A stretch of 64,000 nt of DNA, taken from contig CM049314.1 in NCBI GenBank assembly GCA_026874595.1, positions 67,503,300 through 67,567,299 on the forward strand. Direction: 5' to 3'. The stretch is from Sipunculus nudus (taxonomy: Eukaryota > Annelida > Sipuncula > Golfingiida > Sipunculidae). The translations under genes were made by a program, and so were the position numbers. This document shows, in pieces, positions 34,688-49,204 of the stretch; position 1 is the first letter of the stretch; each line of letters begins with the position of its first letter. The notes below the pieces were generated by a model, which saw nothing but the letters and a program-made list of their open reading frames with translations, was not told where the DNA came from and made no database searches.

Positions 34688-34825
34688 ATCCGCCATGGGG
34701 GTAATATGAACAGGTGCGGGGTCACCTGAAATTATGTTCGCACAACCCCCGGAGATTACCCCCGGGCTTAATCTGTATTCAATTTCAGATTACCGGGGGG
34801 ACATGAACTGGGGGTAACCACAATT
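34688..34825 (+). repeat. Palindrome-rich 'CAGATTACCCC' repeat, copy 5
   Basis: GAGATTACCCCCGGGCTTAATC and TTTCAGATTACCGGGGGG within one patch. Two copies of this family (33.8 and 34.7 kb) flank the SINE. Confidence 0.6.
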
Positions 34826-35209
34826 CTTTCACCAGTCACATCTGGAAACGTGGTGTGCCAGTGTACATAATTGGTAATTACCACGCTTAACAACTTAAAA
34901 ATCATACTACAATATTTTGTGGTTTCTATTTCCTAGAAAGTTTAAACATATTACCAACTCGTAGGTCATGGGAACCTTAGCATTTCTATTTCAGATATGC
35001 GTCATTCAAATCATATTTTATTCGGTATATTCTTATTTTCTTTTTCAGTAATTTCTATTTAAAAACAATTCACGCGATTATGATACCCTGTGTTCTCTGA
35101 GCACAGTAACTATATATAATTGTACCATACTTGTTTATTCGTAACATATAAAAATGAATGAAAATTGAGAATGCCATTCCAGGCACGACCAGGGTCGATC
35201 AACATATCA
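34826..35209. other. AT-rich intergenic DNA
   Basis: No recognisable feature. Confidence 0.5.
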
Positions 35210-35211
35210 TA

Positions 35212-35545
35212 CCCGCTTCTGTGGCTCAGAGGCAGAGCACGGGATTCAAAGCTGGGAGTCTGAATGTCATCCGAAGTGGTGAGGGTTTTAACGGTCGGTC
35301 CCCATCCAGGTTGAGCGCTCCGCAGGCTTAATCGGAAAGCCATGCCAAATGGTTGTGTTTCGCTTACAAACGAGTGCACCTTTCTGGGGTTAATCGGTGG
35401 TATGACCCAGCAATGGGGGCGAAAACACATCCAGGACCCGCAGGTGCAGTAGTCCCCCGGTCTGGTTAACACCATGATATAAAACGAGAGGAAGCGTGTG
35501 GTACTGCCCTGTCACGTTGTCCGAAACCGGAATAGATTCCCACAG
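35212..35545 (+). mobile_element. SINE family A copy, plus strand, near full length
   Basis: The head CCGCTTCTGTGGCTCAGAGG with GCAGAGCAC gives the A box. The B-box region is decayed (GAGTCTGAATGTC). The body contains GTTGAGCGCTCC, GTGCACCTTTC, GGTATGACCCAG and GGACCCGCAGGTGCAGTAG, and it ends with GTTGTCCGAAACCGGAAT. The 121-codon minus-strand frame across it is a by-product. Confidence 0.75.
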
Positions 35546-36286
35546 ATGTGGTTCGTTTTTTTAATTTTCGCGGTGTCTAATGTTCGCTACACAGAATATA
35601 TGTATTATTTAATGAATCATCGAACTAAGCACACCTTACAAGTGTAAATTCCCGATCATGATTTGACCATTTAAATGATCTCATACAATAATATGTCTTT
35701 GATTTACAGCTAACATAAAAGATTTGTTATTATTTATAATATATATATATATTTATATATAAATAAATGTCCTATTTATCAATATAACAGTATAAATGAC
35801 CGTCCATCTTAGTTTGGGCATCTAATTCACGAGCGTTTTAATTTAACGATAATTTCCTTTTCGCGAATATGACGAAATTTAAACCATCTTTGATGTAAGA
35901 ATAACAAGATTGGTGTGGGTGAAATCCAGAAATATACACTTTTAAAATTAGCTGGAGCAGATCCTTGGACAGGGGAGGTTTTTTTTTCTCATAATATCCT
36001 TAATAAGGAAATCATTGAAAATAATATTATAACCTGCTTGGTTTGTTTCTTAATTATCCCATTTCGACAGCAGGAATTTAGTCCAGAGTTTTTTTTCTTT
36101 AATTTCTTTCAAGTAGCATTTGATGATTTAGCCCCAATCACCTGAGAGTAGAAACAAATTAATTTTACAAAACATTAGACATGTGTTAACCATTGTCGAA
36201 GGTTTAACAAAATCATGAATATGTGGGTCATTCGTCGATATATTAAAGTATGTAGTACTATAGTGATGTTCAGAGCCAACAGAACA

Positions 36287-36288
<2 letters not shown>
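35546..36288. other. AT-rich intergenic DNA
   Basis: Short TA and T runs. No gene. Confidence 0.5.

Positions 36289-36289
<1 letters not shown>

Positions 36290-36334
<45 letters not shown>
36290..36334. repeat. (TA)n microsatellite
   Basis: Uninterrupted TA. Confidence 0.95.
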
Positions 36335-36337
<3 letters not shown>

Positions 36338-36974
36338 TGTTCTGATTACGGTTTTCTCTCTCCACACACATATATTCACGGATACGGACACGAATAGGTT
36401 GAAACTAAAATATAATTAAAAAGTAATATGGAACAAGAATAGAAACTGGCTGCTAAATGACTCGTGTAGGCAACAAAACTGCTGAAAAGAATAAACAAAA
36501 ATTGCTATCGGGGTTGAATAGGACGTACCTTGGCGAAAGAGGCTTGTGTCAAAACACTCTCATCTCATGTTTCGACCTTGACTCTATTTTTTGATAACGA
36601 AAACGTTGTCTGGACTGTAGCCAGTGACACTTTTTATAATGAGATACAGTAGACAACAGTGAAAGTTAATTCCAATATCAGCAGCGCTGTTCATCCCCCT
36701 TGGTTACAGACCAGATAAAATATATTCTGCTTTGTAAGATTTCGCTGACACAGTAAGATTAACTACCAGTGTCAGGGGAATGACCTTTCCTGGATTATGG
36801 CTTGTAATACAGGGAATACCGGAAACGGAAATGGAAGAGTCGTCTGCTCTCTTAAATGATTCACTTGTCTGTATTTATATGTCGCTTATGCGAGTAAGTG
36901 TCAAGTACATTGATTAATGCTACATTCTGCAAACATCAATCTCCGGTTATATATGGTGCTTCCAGGGGCGTCAA
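36335..36974. other. Intergenic, no gene seen
   Basis: Nothing recognised. Confidence 0.5.
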
Positions 36975-36977
36975 TAC

Positions 36978-37060
36978 CGAGGGGGAGGGGTATATACCCC
37001 CGAACATTTTGCAGGAGGAGGTGATAAGATCTGTCCCCCCTGCTATTCTGAGAGTAAGAT
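36978..37060. repeat. G-rich patch with GGGGTATATACCCC palindrome
   Basis: GGGGAGGGGTATATACCCCC followed by a C run resembles 12640-12690. It is probably the same dispersed repeat. Confidence 0.5.
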
Positions 37061-37205
37061 TTAAATAATTGAAATAAAACATATTAATAATTAAAATGAG
37101 AACATTTAGTTACATTTCTGCTTTTCTGCTTGACCATATATTTTAATTTAATACTTGGTTGTAAATAAATTGTTATTAATAGGTATATTAAGTTTAACAC
37201 CATTT

Positions 37206-37227
37206 AATATATATATATATATATATA
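37206..37227. repeat. (TA)n microsatellite
   Basis: Short TA run 41 bases from a hammerhead-like core, the same layout as at 22.4 kb. Confidence 0.9.
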
Positions 37228-37266
37228 ACTCTGAAGAAAAACAACACTGTTAATTCACAACAGACT

Positions 37267-37294
37267 GTTTCACGGGATGCGACCCGATCATCAG
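37267..37294 (-). ncRNA. Hammerhead-ribozyme-like core (degenerate)
   Basis: Minus strand: CTGATGA, stem CGGG-TCGCAT-CCCG, then GAAAC. The core bases CUGAUGA and GAAA are intact. The pair closing stem II is U-U instead of G-C. Upstream GTTAG-CTTCATT-CTAAC could be part of stem I. Probably the terminal region of a Penelope-like or retrozyme-type element. Confidence 0.45.
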
Positions 37295-38221
37295 GTGAAT
37301 GTGGTTAGAATGAAGCTAACGTCGTGGTTTGAAAAGCCGAGACTTTACGAGATTACGAGATTATGCTTTGTGCGATTCGGGTGGGGGGGGGGGGGGGCGT
37401 GTGAAAGACTGACACTGATCCTATTGTTCTCGGGTGCACAATAGGATTGGTCGGGGTACACGTGCGATACTGGAACATAACAGGGCAGGGCAAAGAGGTT
37501 ATATATGTAGTAAATAGTAAATATAATACAAAGATATAACCAGGATGCTCAATCAGCATATTGAAATGATATCTAATAGGGCCTTGGAAGCAGTGAAAAT
37601 ATCAGTAGTATACATATGATATGATAAAAATACACATATACTGTGAAAATACACAATATACAAGGCAAATATACAATATAAAAGGCAAATATACTATACC
37701 CATACCAAGTGGTGCAAGTCTCCTAGCTGAAGGTCGTAAAGCCCATTAGACCAGGATAAAGTAGAACTTTCCTGTCATCCAATGGACTCCACGAGCCAGC
37801 AGTGAGAGAACAACTACCTGAACAAATGAGTCTGCCCAGCGGATCCTCGTTGGGGGGGGGGGGGGGGGTTAAGGGGGCACGCTGAATATTAGTACGAATG
37901 CTAGGTTTTAAAATATTTCAGGGTGAATTTGTATATATATATATATATATATATAATTATTATGGGTTGTAGGCCAATATCTAGAACAGCCTTACGTTAT
38001 CATGAAACCCACGCCCGCCGGCTAGACGTATCAATCAGGTATATGTCTAAGTAAATGAAGGCGATAACTACCATGCTAAAGAAACACGACAATACTTCTT
38101 TATACGTACTGGGTACATGTAATATAGTCATGCCATTAACAGTTTTTGTGGCAAAAAGGCCATTATACCGGACTGATAGAACTGAGACATGGTACATTGT
38201 ATGATACAATTAATTCGAGAA
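37295..38221. other. Intergenic with G homopolymers
   Basis: G runs at 37383-37397 and 37852-37868; short TA near 37931-37954. Short imperfect repeats ATATACAATATA lie near 37650-37690. No gene. Confidence 0.5.
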
Positions 38222-38349
38222 TTTTAAAGGTGCCCATTCGCCTTCCTTTTGAAAAAGAATGTCTTGGTGATTCTGATTTTTTTTTAAATGGTCCACGGGG
38301 TAACCTTTAGTTTATAAAGATAAGATTGGTGATTGGGTCCCTTTAAACA
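38222..38349. mobile_element. Short MITE-like relative of 31928-32418
   Basis: The left end TTTTAAAGGTGCCCATTCGCC and the right end GGTGATTGGGTCCCTTTAAA are inverted copies of each other and match the termini at 31.9 kb. Only 128 bp. Confidence 0.65.
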
Positions 38350-39775
38350 TTCAGCGTCATGGAACACTTAAATTTTCTCACCAGCACAAATTCTTTGTTC
38401 TTATTCATATCTCGCTTAAAAATTCAAATAAATTCATGATGTCCGCTGTATGCACTTTCTTCCAGTAAGCTGAAGAAATCAGCAGATTAGCTTTCACATT
38501 AAAAACAATATAGATATATATAGAATATATATATAGATGGTGTCTACCATTAAGATATATAACGGCTATAGCTTGTAAAAAAATGGTTTGATATACACAA
38601 ACTCATTAGAAACAAATATACTTAGATAATTGTAACATTGATATCGTTATAATACTGCAGAGGGTTCACAGATGAAAAACATAACTAAAAGGTCTGGGAT
38701 ATATAGTTTATTTTTTAAATCTTTTAATAGGTAGTTATAATATTTATATTATTTTTGTTGCACTCATTATTTTTCGTTTTAAACGAAAACATATCAGTGA
38801 TTTCTTTCGCATGCTAACAAAACACTGCTTTTTCCATAAAGTCCTTACAACAGAAACACCAATATTCATGTAATGAGCCTTGGAACATTATTTATTAAAC
38901 ATATTTTAACTATATTTGCCTCATCATTATATTCACACTTACGCCGCCGAAGGTGTATTCAGGGGCTCCATTGCATTGTTAGCCGTGACAACCAGACTCA
39001 GTAGGCAATCAGATAATTGGTCTGGTAAGCCTACTCGAGTCATGATACAAGTAATATCGAGGAATGTATCGCTGTGATCTTGCGTCAGGTTGCATTCATA
39101 TTTTGGTAAACGGCCCATAATCTCAATTTTATGCTAAAATTGACGAATTAAAACAATAGTATACATGTGAGCTCCCAACCAAAACTAACACACCGTCTCC
39201 ATTGACACGGGTAATTTCCTTTATTGCCTGCAAGCTGCCTGCGTTCTGTAATCCGTGCGAGCCATGCTTGTGTTCATGCAGTCATAAATTTGACAAACAT
39301 GCAGAGGAGTTTACCAATGTGCTTGGTTAAAACTGGACTCTCGCTCACTTTTGGTATGATTATAAAGTACACATAAAATGCTAACGATAGGTCTGGTTTA
39401 TGTTGATTGACAGTGTAACTGTAGGCTATGAAGCGTTGTCAGAAATGACAAAAATATTTGCATCTTCCTAAGGTCTTATAATGCGTTCCTCAGACTTAGA
39501 TGTCAAGACACTCTGGCACCAGTAATCTGGTCGTAATGCCAGAGGGTCGATATGACGCTAGTGCATTGTAGGAATGCTTTACTTGTAAAAGAAAAAAATA
39601 AATGAATAAATAATAAATTAATTGGTTGTTAGTTTTATTTCTGACACATACATTGGTTTAAACACTGATAATCATTATAACATTACAACGGCAAAGAGAC
39701 ATGAATGTAGATGAAGGTGAATATAATGTATCATCTTATATGTGACTATGACAAATACAGTTTATATATCTATAT
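38350..39775. other. AT-rich intergenic DNA
   Basis: No gene or known repeat seen. Confidence 0.5.
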
Positions 39776-39799
39776 ATATATATGTGTGTGTGTGTGTGC
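39776..39799. repeat. (TA)n(TG)n microsatellite
   Basis: Short compound dinucleotide repeat. Confidence 0.85.
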
Positions 39800-39906
39800 A
39801 CCATTTACTTTAAAAAATATTTGTCATTAATAAGTATGAGTGTTAATTAACATTATATGCTTATGAGAAGATTGTTATACAGACACTATAATACTGTTCA
39901 CACTGT

Positions 39907-40200
39907 TCTGCTGCCAGAGAGCATACTATTCTGCTGCAGGAGTGCACTGCTGCCGGAGAGCTCTGCTGTCGGAGAGCACTGCTGCAGAGAGCATACTGTT
40001 CTGCTGCAGGAGAGCAATGCTGCCAGAGAGTATACTGTTCTGCTGCAGGAGAGCACTGCTTCAGGACAGCACTGCTGTAGGAGAGCACTGCTGTGGGAGA
40101 GCACTGCTGCAGGACAGCATACTTTTCTGCTATAAGAGAGCACTGCTCCAAGAGAGCACACAAGTCTGCTACAGGAGAGCATACTGCCGAGGATGTGCTG
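39907..40200. repeat. 16-bp CTGCT minisatellite
   Basis: Degenerate units of the type AGGAGAGCACTGCTGY, 16 bases long, some expanded to CATACTGTTCTGCTGC, repeated about 17 times. Weaker CTGCT-phased text continues to about 40495. Several frames are open on both strands (147 codons on minus 39861-40304) because the unit lacks stops. A length that is not a multiple of three argues against a protein. Confidence 0.85.
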
Positions 40201-40499
40201 AGGAACTGCTCAAAAACTGCTTCTGATATGCAAATAGGCCTGCTCCCCTGGAGAACCAATTTAAATAATTGGAACCGCTCAATTTGTGCTGAATCACGGC
40301 TCAAAATATGCTGCGCAATACAGGACTATATATGGTGAATGAGGGAGCAGACTTTCAGCAGATAATCGGTAGGTCTGGGAGTACATATACAGCATATGCT
40401 GTATAACTGTACTGAATACTCTGCTGCAGATCTGCTCAAAACACTGCTCCAGCTATCTGCTGAAAATCTGCTTCAAATGTGCTGCAAAGCTGCTAAATT

Positions 40500-43400
40500 T
40501 TGGTAGGGGTGATTTACCCAATATTTCAAAATGACAAGTTACCCATGGTAATGACATACGAATTCTTAACTTTATTTATGGGTGTTAAGTCGTGTTTTTT
40601 TTTAACAGAGTCTCGAAGGAAGTGGCACTTGCTACCCCTTACCGGCAGAGTCGTACTCTAGTGAGAGCAAATTGGCCCATTGTGGATGAGGGAACTACAA
40701 AAATGATGATGTCCCACGTCGAACTTGTACACCGACAGTTGAACGTGTAATGTTGACCTGCATAGGAAGTAATACGGAAGAAAGATCTTCCAAAACCCAC
40801 TAGGAAAAACTGTGAGATAAACCTTTTAAATAAGCCTGGCATGGTTTGCTTCCGACCAAGAATTCAAACTGGCTTTCAATGAAAAAAAAACTTTACGGCA
40901 AATATAAGTTTATATCACTTGATAGATGTGTCTGCCTGTGGGCCTCGATCGGTGTTAAAATGCAATACAAAATTGAAAAACCTAATAGCCTCGCTGCAGG
41001 TTATCTTTAGGAGTTATATATTGTTTGTTGTCGCCAAAAGTTGATTAAATATTGAAACCCCTGCCTCTTGGTCCCGAAAAACAACTGATCCTAAGTATTC
41101 GGTTTTCCTGTTTACATTCCTAGAATTGTATCTGATGTCGCCATAACAAGGCGCATTGATGGGAAAATTGGTTTAGGGTTCTTAAATTTTTGCGGCAACC
41201 AAAATATTTTACCCCTGGAACAAGTTTCAGCGGAATTTGTAGGAACAGTACGGCCGGAAAAATGGTATCAATATAATTTATTATTATTTACTCGAGGGAA
41301 ACTAAGACCTCTCATAAGTTGAATGTCGAATAATGACGGCCAGCACTATGCCAAATCGTGCTAAAAAGAATGTGACCTTGTAGTTAAGGGGTTGGGGATA
41401 TATAAAGAAATTTTCGCACAATGCACTTGGGCCTCAATTTACACCAATGGCCTTGGTATGTATTAAAGAGAATAGATAAGCAATCAAAATGGGTTGCAAA
41501 ATAATTCTTATGAGGCATATTAATTACCACGATTGTTTTTGTGATAATGCCTTATTAGGGTAGTGACATTTGGCGAGTGTATGTAATGTACACAGAAGAT
41601 TGTTTTCTTTCATTGAGACAGATTTAAGAATGTTTAGTTTTACAGCTTAGACAGAAGGACCTAGTGAAGACCTTAACTCAAAGAGGTTTATTTTGAATAG
41701 AAACGATCTCAGGCCAAATTAGGATGATTAGTTATCATCATGTCATCGATTTAATGAAACACATGACAAAATAACAGTGAGGGTCATAACCTTGGCAATT
41801 CCATGCAAAACCTAGGCAATATCGGGATCAAGACAGCAAGCGACCCTCACATAGTATTTCTTCCGGCATCTGACCTTGGCATGCCCGGCTCTATCTAACG
41901 CAGACATGTCCATTTCCGTGTGTATTACGGCATATTATCCACAAACAACCGACGATTAGCCGGCAATTAACCCAAGCGGTCTAGCGGAAACCATCTATTA
42001 AGCGATGAATGACCAACCCTGTACCAACCTTTGGCTAATGCGCCGGAGGATCTCGCCTGCCGTGAACCGTATATGGTTGACTCTTGTAAACTGTGACCGG
42101 TGATTTAGCGCGTGGGACGGTCATATTCGTACGCAAATCCCAGTTGCATCAGTTTATCTTTAGGGTGTGGGATGACTTGAAGGCGTGAGAGGGACAACTT
42201 ATTTTTATAAATAAATATATAGATTTATAATAGTTTATAGTAAACTCAGGAACAGAACCAATGTCTAACATTCTAATTATCATTTTGCAGTATTTGTGGG
42301 GAATAGGGTATATACCACTGACCCCTGTATTGACGGACCTGGCGAATCCACAAGTTCGGCGTCCTGACTTCTAAATAGCATAAACCAGTTCCTTGTATAA
42401 TTTTGAAGACCCGCTGAGCCTTCTGAGCGAATCTCTCAGACGCTGGCAGGAGACACATCAGGGTCAAAACAACAAGGTTCCATCCTTCTCTGTCAGGAAG
42501 ATGTTCATAATTCTTCACAGGGGTCGTAGTAACGTTTTTCCGCGTGTCTCAGAACGGCAAACACGTGCACGGGAAGACATTTTTTTAGATTAGAAGTAAT
42601 AACCAAAATGACACATATACGAAATATTATATAGGAGGTGTAAGTTCCACCGATTCCTTATATTTCCTATATTTTCTTATATAAATGGTTTATAATTTTT
42701 ATACCCCCTGGCATTCAGGCCCTCGTCAAATATTTTTTCCTGTTTTTTTTTCCGCGCAATCGTGTTCTTATATAACAGTGTTACTATTTGAAACATTTAG
42801 TTCATTTTGCATGGCTGTGTGCATGTAGGATGGAATGCATGATGGTAAGGCTTTTTTTCTGCGGAAAGTGAAACCTGTTTAAATGCCTATCCGTTGGAGA
42901 GGTGAACATTCCAAAGTGTAACGATCCCTGCTTCAGAATCGATGCAGATATAAGATAATTTTAACCCCGGGGAACACCCCTCTCCAGGTTTTTGCATCCA
43001 TATGCTGCTACAGTTTCCTGCAGAGACGGTCTGCATGGCTCATACTTAACATCAGGGAAATACCACAGCAGTTTTATTGTATTTATTTAAAAATTTAAAA
43101 GTTAACACTTAGGGCAATCGAATCCCCAGATTAACTCCAGAATAACCCGAATAGTAACATAAAACTCTTACATTAGCGTGTTGTAAAAACTGAATTGCGA
43201 CTCTCAAGAAAACATACGGATTTATTTGATGAACAGGATACGCCGACCACATGTCTCTTCATATGTCATTTGATAAACATATTACGAATTATCTTCTCCG
43301 ACTCATTGTTTGTATTTATTCATTTATTCACATCATGTGACCTGGGAGTACATAACATCCGACCCGTACATGACATTTTCAGGATCACACAGATAGATTC

Positions 43401-43690
43401 TGCCACTAATGGGAGACATGCTGACATAAAAAAAACAACGGAGAGAAAGATGTATTATTTTCACAATTATAGATGAAAACGAAAATAAAAAAAAAGATAA
43501 ATGATGCAGTAACACTAAAGTCATACAGAAAGGATTGCCTCCTGTTTCCTCGGAATAACTTGGTAAGAGGAAATTCTGTGATTTGTCGGTACCGATAAAA
43601 AAGAATTTAAATTACAATATACACATCTTTAAGATTGCTGTATACTTTCCTACCTGATTTCTGGATAACTCTGTGTGTATATTAATTAAA
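40500..43690. other. Intergenic, no gene seen
   Basis: About 3.2 kb without recognisable repeat or gene. The two overlapping frames at 42273-42593 are on opposite strands and lack motifs. Confidence 0.5.
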
Positions 43691-43714
43691 CTGTCATTAA
43701 TTTCTGTTAAGAAA

Positions 43715-43975
43715 AGCTCTTATAACGCCTTTTGTACGGATGTATGAACTTGTATTATTCCGCGTTGTCAGTGCAGTACATGCGGCAATGTTAATAATCA
43801 CAATCAAAACAAGTACCTTTGGTGGTTGGTTACATATTTGCGGACCTTGATAGGTTACTGTCTGCACAAAGGCCTTTCCGAAAGTCGGGTTTGCTAATTT
43901 GATGTCCTTTAAATTTGTTTAGATTAATTTGGCAGGCCCCGCAGTTGTCATAAACATGTACCTACAATCAAACTG
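43715..43975 (+). repeat. Dispersed repeat E, copy 1 (uninterrupted)
   Basis: CTTATAACGCC..GGATGTATGA, then GCAGTACATGCGGCAATG, then GGTGGTTGGTTACAT and ATTTGGCAGGCCC. The order matches 49205-50345 and the inverted copy at 53.3-53.8 kb. Confidence 0.6.
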
Positions 43976-46769
43976 AGAAACCTATGTGTGGTTGGATCGG
44001 TGTTTTCTGTGCTATTTTTATATAAGGTTCAAGGGATCAACTTTATTTGATTGATATTGGAGCATATGTCAGAATAGTCTCTTTTAAGCGTTTTTAAACG
44101 TTTCCTTCATGTTTATTGGAATCGATTCATGCTTGTATCTCATGTCAGCTTTATGCTACGGTCTATATTTATATATAACCAAAATTGACAGATATGAGCT
44201 TAAGCTTTTTTCTGTCTTATTTTTGATTCGTTTAAAACAATTCTTTTCCAGCGGACTTATTGAACGGATAACATTAAACGTTTCATCACATTGTCCCAAC
44301 CAAGTGTCCTAACCATTGCACCGGCGCGCTCCTTAATGGCCAGTAAAAATTTATCTCTTTTGTGTCACTTGAGAAGGTTGCACGTTAAACCAGACATTAA
44401 CCTTAAGAATGTGCCCTAATGTTCCTCGGTAGGCAGTTCTTTAAGACTTGTTCATTGCATTTTCCCGCCATAGGACTGTTAAATATTTATACTACGCCCA
44501 GTAATAGCCGCGACAATTGAAACTAAAATGTCTGTAATTCCCTTTATGTGTGGACAGTGTGCTATTTATTGCTTACAACGGTAGAGAAACTGATTTTAAG
44601 GTTCTTGACTTTTAACAGCATCGGAAATAAACAAATCTTATAATATGTTTCAGCGGAAAGAAAGAAACAGTCTGAAATAAACACAGAACATTAGATCAAA
44701 AACATGAAACGATGTAAGAACACGCTGGATTGAGTAATGTTGCTATTTCATATTCTAGATTCCATACCTTCAAAAAGATTTACCACTTTAGCGTTATTAT
44801 TTCTGCCCTTAACTCGATTAATTTTGGTATTTTATTTTCTTTGGCAGCCAAATTAGGATAGGAAATTAGGAATTTCATTATACGTAAGAGTTCAAGTACT
44901 TCGATCGTTGGCAGGCGTATTACTGTAATAATCTGGTTATCAAATGAACGCTACTTCTAGATAGGTTTCACATAAATCATTATAATAACTGATGACTGGA
45001 ATGATATTATTGTGTTTTAGATTATATATTAGGTCTTGGAGCCATTTTATGGATTTTAGGCTCATTTTAGAATTGCTAGAGAGAAACATGCAGAGTTTGA
45101 CTATATATAAGTTTAATTAAATTTAACCATTTAAAGCAGACCGATCAGCGAGTATAACAAATGCTTAAATTAAGTCTTGCTGAGAAGAAAACAAGTTGTG
45201 GGCACAAGTTTTTTATTCCTGGGCATGACTTATCATTGCTTTCCCATGGCAAAAATGGACCACCGTAATAGCGTATCTGAAATGAAATTAGGTTACAAAT
45301 GAGTGGTTACTCCAGGCACTAGATGCGCTCCAATTTTTATCTCCACCGCCCGCCGCATCAAAAAGTTTTATTTTGTTTTTCTTTAGTAGTTTTTTTTTTG
45401 TTATAAAGTCCAACCGCAAAATAGCTTTAAAGAAAATATTTAATAATAATAAATTATGATATTCTTTTATCTGTTTAGCAAAAAAATTTTTAATCGAAAT
45501 TTAATTATTAAAATCTAAACAAAAGCGCCCTTAAAATAATTTTCCCGGTATAACGGCTTTCTGATCCTTTATTATCGCCCTGCACTCATCGATGCCGATA
45601 ATCATGTGTTTCTGTCTTCTATTATGTTGATAAGAATTAAAAAAAAACTTCACCACGATGGCAGTCTAAGTTCAAAATTCTGATACAGGCAATGATTTAA
45701 ACCTTTTTCTCAAGTACAATACATGCCAAGCGTAAAAACTTTAGATCAGTAAAGAAATCATAGACTGCGTTTTCTTTTCGCAAGACGGCGAAGGAGTTAG
45801 TATAGAAAAACTTAAGGTTGTCGCTACTGAAGACAGAAATGGATTTCATATTTCCAAAAGAAACAATCTCCAGGAAAATATCAAGGGCAAACAGAATTCC
45901 AAAGTTCACTGAAGAAGTCGGGAGAGAAGTCGAAAATTGATACAGGGAATGATCTGGACTGAAAAAAAGGTCAACGAATGTATGACAACACAGTTGTGTC
46001 AGCCAGTGAGGAGAAAAAAAACGCCAGAAAACCGCTAGAACTAAAATAATGGAGAACAGAGGACACCGTGTAGGGAGTGTTACGGGGAATAGGGTAATAA
46101 AATATGTACTAGACTAAAAAGGCAGGATGCCTTAAATGCCAAGATGAATAAGGAGGGGAGTCAAGGTGACACTAGGACCATGTATTGATCGGCTGGGGAC
46201 GTCACAAGACTGCATCGTCAAGGGATTTATCAAAAAAAGACACTAGAACGTCCTTGGTTTTAGAACTTAGGCTATCGGTTCACGTGTTATATAATATCTA
46301 AAGACTAAAAACTAGAAATGTAAACGACAAAACCAACTGAACGATGATGAAAGAAAAAGCTTGCGTTTTACCATGTGATCAAACAGTCTATTAAGTATTA
46401 CGTTAAGTTCAGAATCGGAGAGTACATTCGTTATCTAAAAGTATATATACACATGAAAACATTTTGCACCAAAAAAAAAAAACATACACGAAATGCCTCT
46501 TATCATTTTAAACTTCCACAGACCAAGTTAATTACCGAATTATGAAACTTTTGGGAATTGTTTATGATTATATTATATTAATAAATAGTATTTATACATT
46601 GTTCTCCAATAAGTGTTTGCCTTCACTTATTCGGTCCATATTCCCATTTTCCATCGGGCATATGTGACTGCACGTTTGGGATATTCCTGGAAAGCCTTCC
46701 TGGTGCCGGATCATAAGCCGGGCCGACACCCAACTAATGGATTCTTCATTGGCCCAGTCCTTAGGTATC
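43976..46769. other. AT-rich intergenic DNA
   Basis: Short frames only. A possible tRNA-like A-box fragment lies on the minus strand at 44293-44335 (GTGCAATGGTTAGGAC). No gene supported. Confidence 0.5.
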
Positions 46770-46900
46770 AGGAAATGTCCATGAGATTCCGTTCAAGATG
46801 GCGTGAATTATGTTGTGAACAATCACACAGACAGACACAGAGACACACACCCGAACGAAAATGAACGCATCCCTCCTTGGCTGAGGCAACAATCAGCTAC
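46770..46900 (+). repeat. Dispersed repeat F, copy 2
   Basis: ATGAGATTCCGTTCA..GTGAACAATCACACAGACAG as at 28520. Confidence 0.5.
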
Positions 46901-48489
<1,589 letters not shown>

Positions 48490-48582
48490 ACATATATATG
48501 TATATCAATCTGTTCGTGTATTAGTATACGTTTAAGTAATGGTAGTGACGTCAGAGTAATGCTAACACATAAAGGAGTTTTG

Positions 48583-48655
48583 GATCTCCTGTAGCTCAGA
48601 GGTAGGCCAGCAAACCGGAAATAGGAAGGTCTTTGATTCAATTCCCATACCAATT
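48583..48655 (+). mobile_element. tRNA-like SINE head
   Basis: CTGTAGCTCAGAGGTAGGCC (A box) and GGTCTTTGATTCAATTCC (B-box region) with the expected spacing. No CCA end and no clear body. A SINE head or tRNA pseudogene. Confidence 0.5.
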
Positions 48656-49204
48656 TTTCCGTGTATTCATTTATTTATTTAGTTAAACAACGAATACCAA
48701 TAGTTATTCAATCCATTGTATTTTTTATATAAAAAATTATAACATATACAACAACGGTTATAGATGCGCAGCTCCCTAGTCAGCTAAATCTTGTGTCTGC
48801 CTGCAATTTGGACGTTATCTTGTTCATTTATTGTCTATTTACTGATCTATGAATATGGAAACATATGACGTTTCTCTGCATCTTTGCTAACCTTATGCAC
48901 TTGTATTACACTATTATAATTTGCCACTTGTTTATGGACCCCATTGTGTACTAGTTATCTGTAAATATCAACGTCTTGGCTGTTTTATGTTATGATATCA
49001 CGGAAAGAAGATGCTCATATATAACCTTTGTTCGCCATTAAGACAACAGAACTGCGTGATTTATAGGGTCGCTATAGCAGTCGCTGTGTACGCGACCGAT
49101 GTATATAACGGGTGGGAAATTACTAATAATTTCGGTAGTTTCATGGTAAACATTACAAAGGGGTGAAATCATCAATATAAAGTATTCACTTACGTTTCTG
49201 GGCA
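48656..49204. other. AT-rich intergenic DNA
   Basis: No feature recognised. Confidence 0.5.

Noticed and set aside
35110-35475. 121-codon minus-strand frame
   Set aside because: It lies across a SINE copy and has no domain.
39861-40304. 147-codon minus-strand frame as a repetitive protein
   Set aside because: It arises from a stop-free 16-bp minisatellite whose unit rotates frame; other frames on both strands are equally open.
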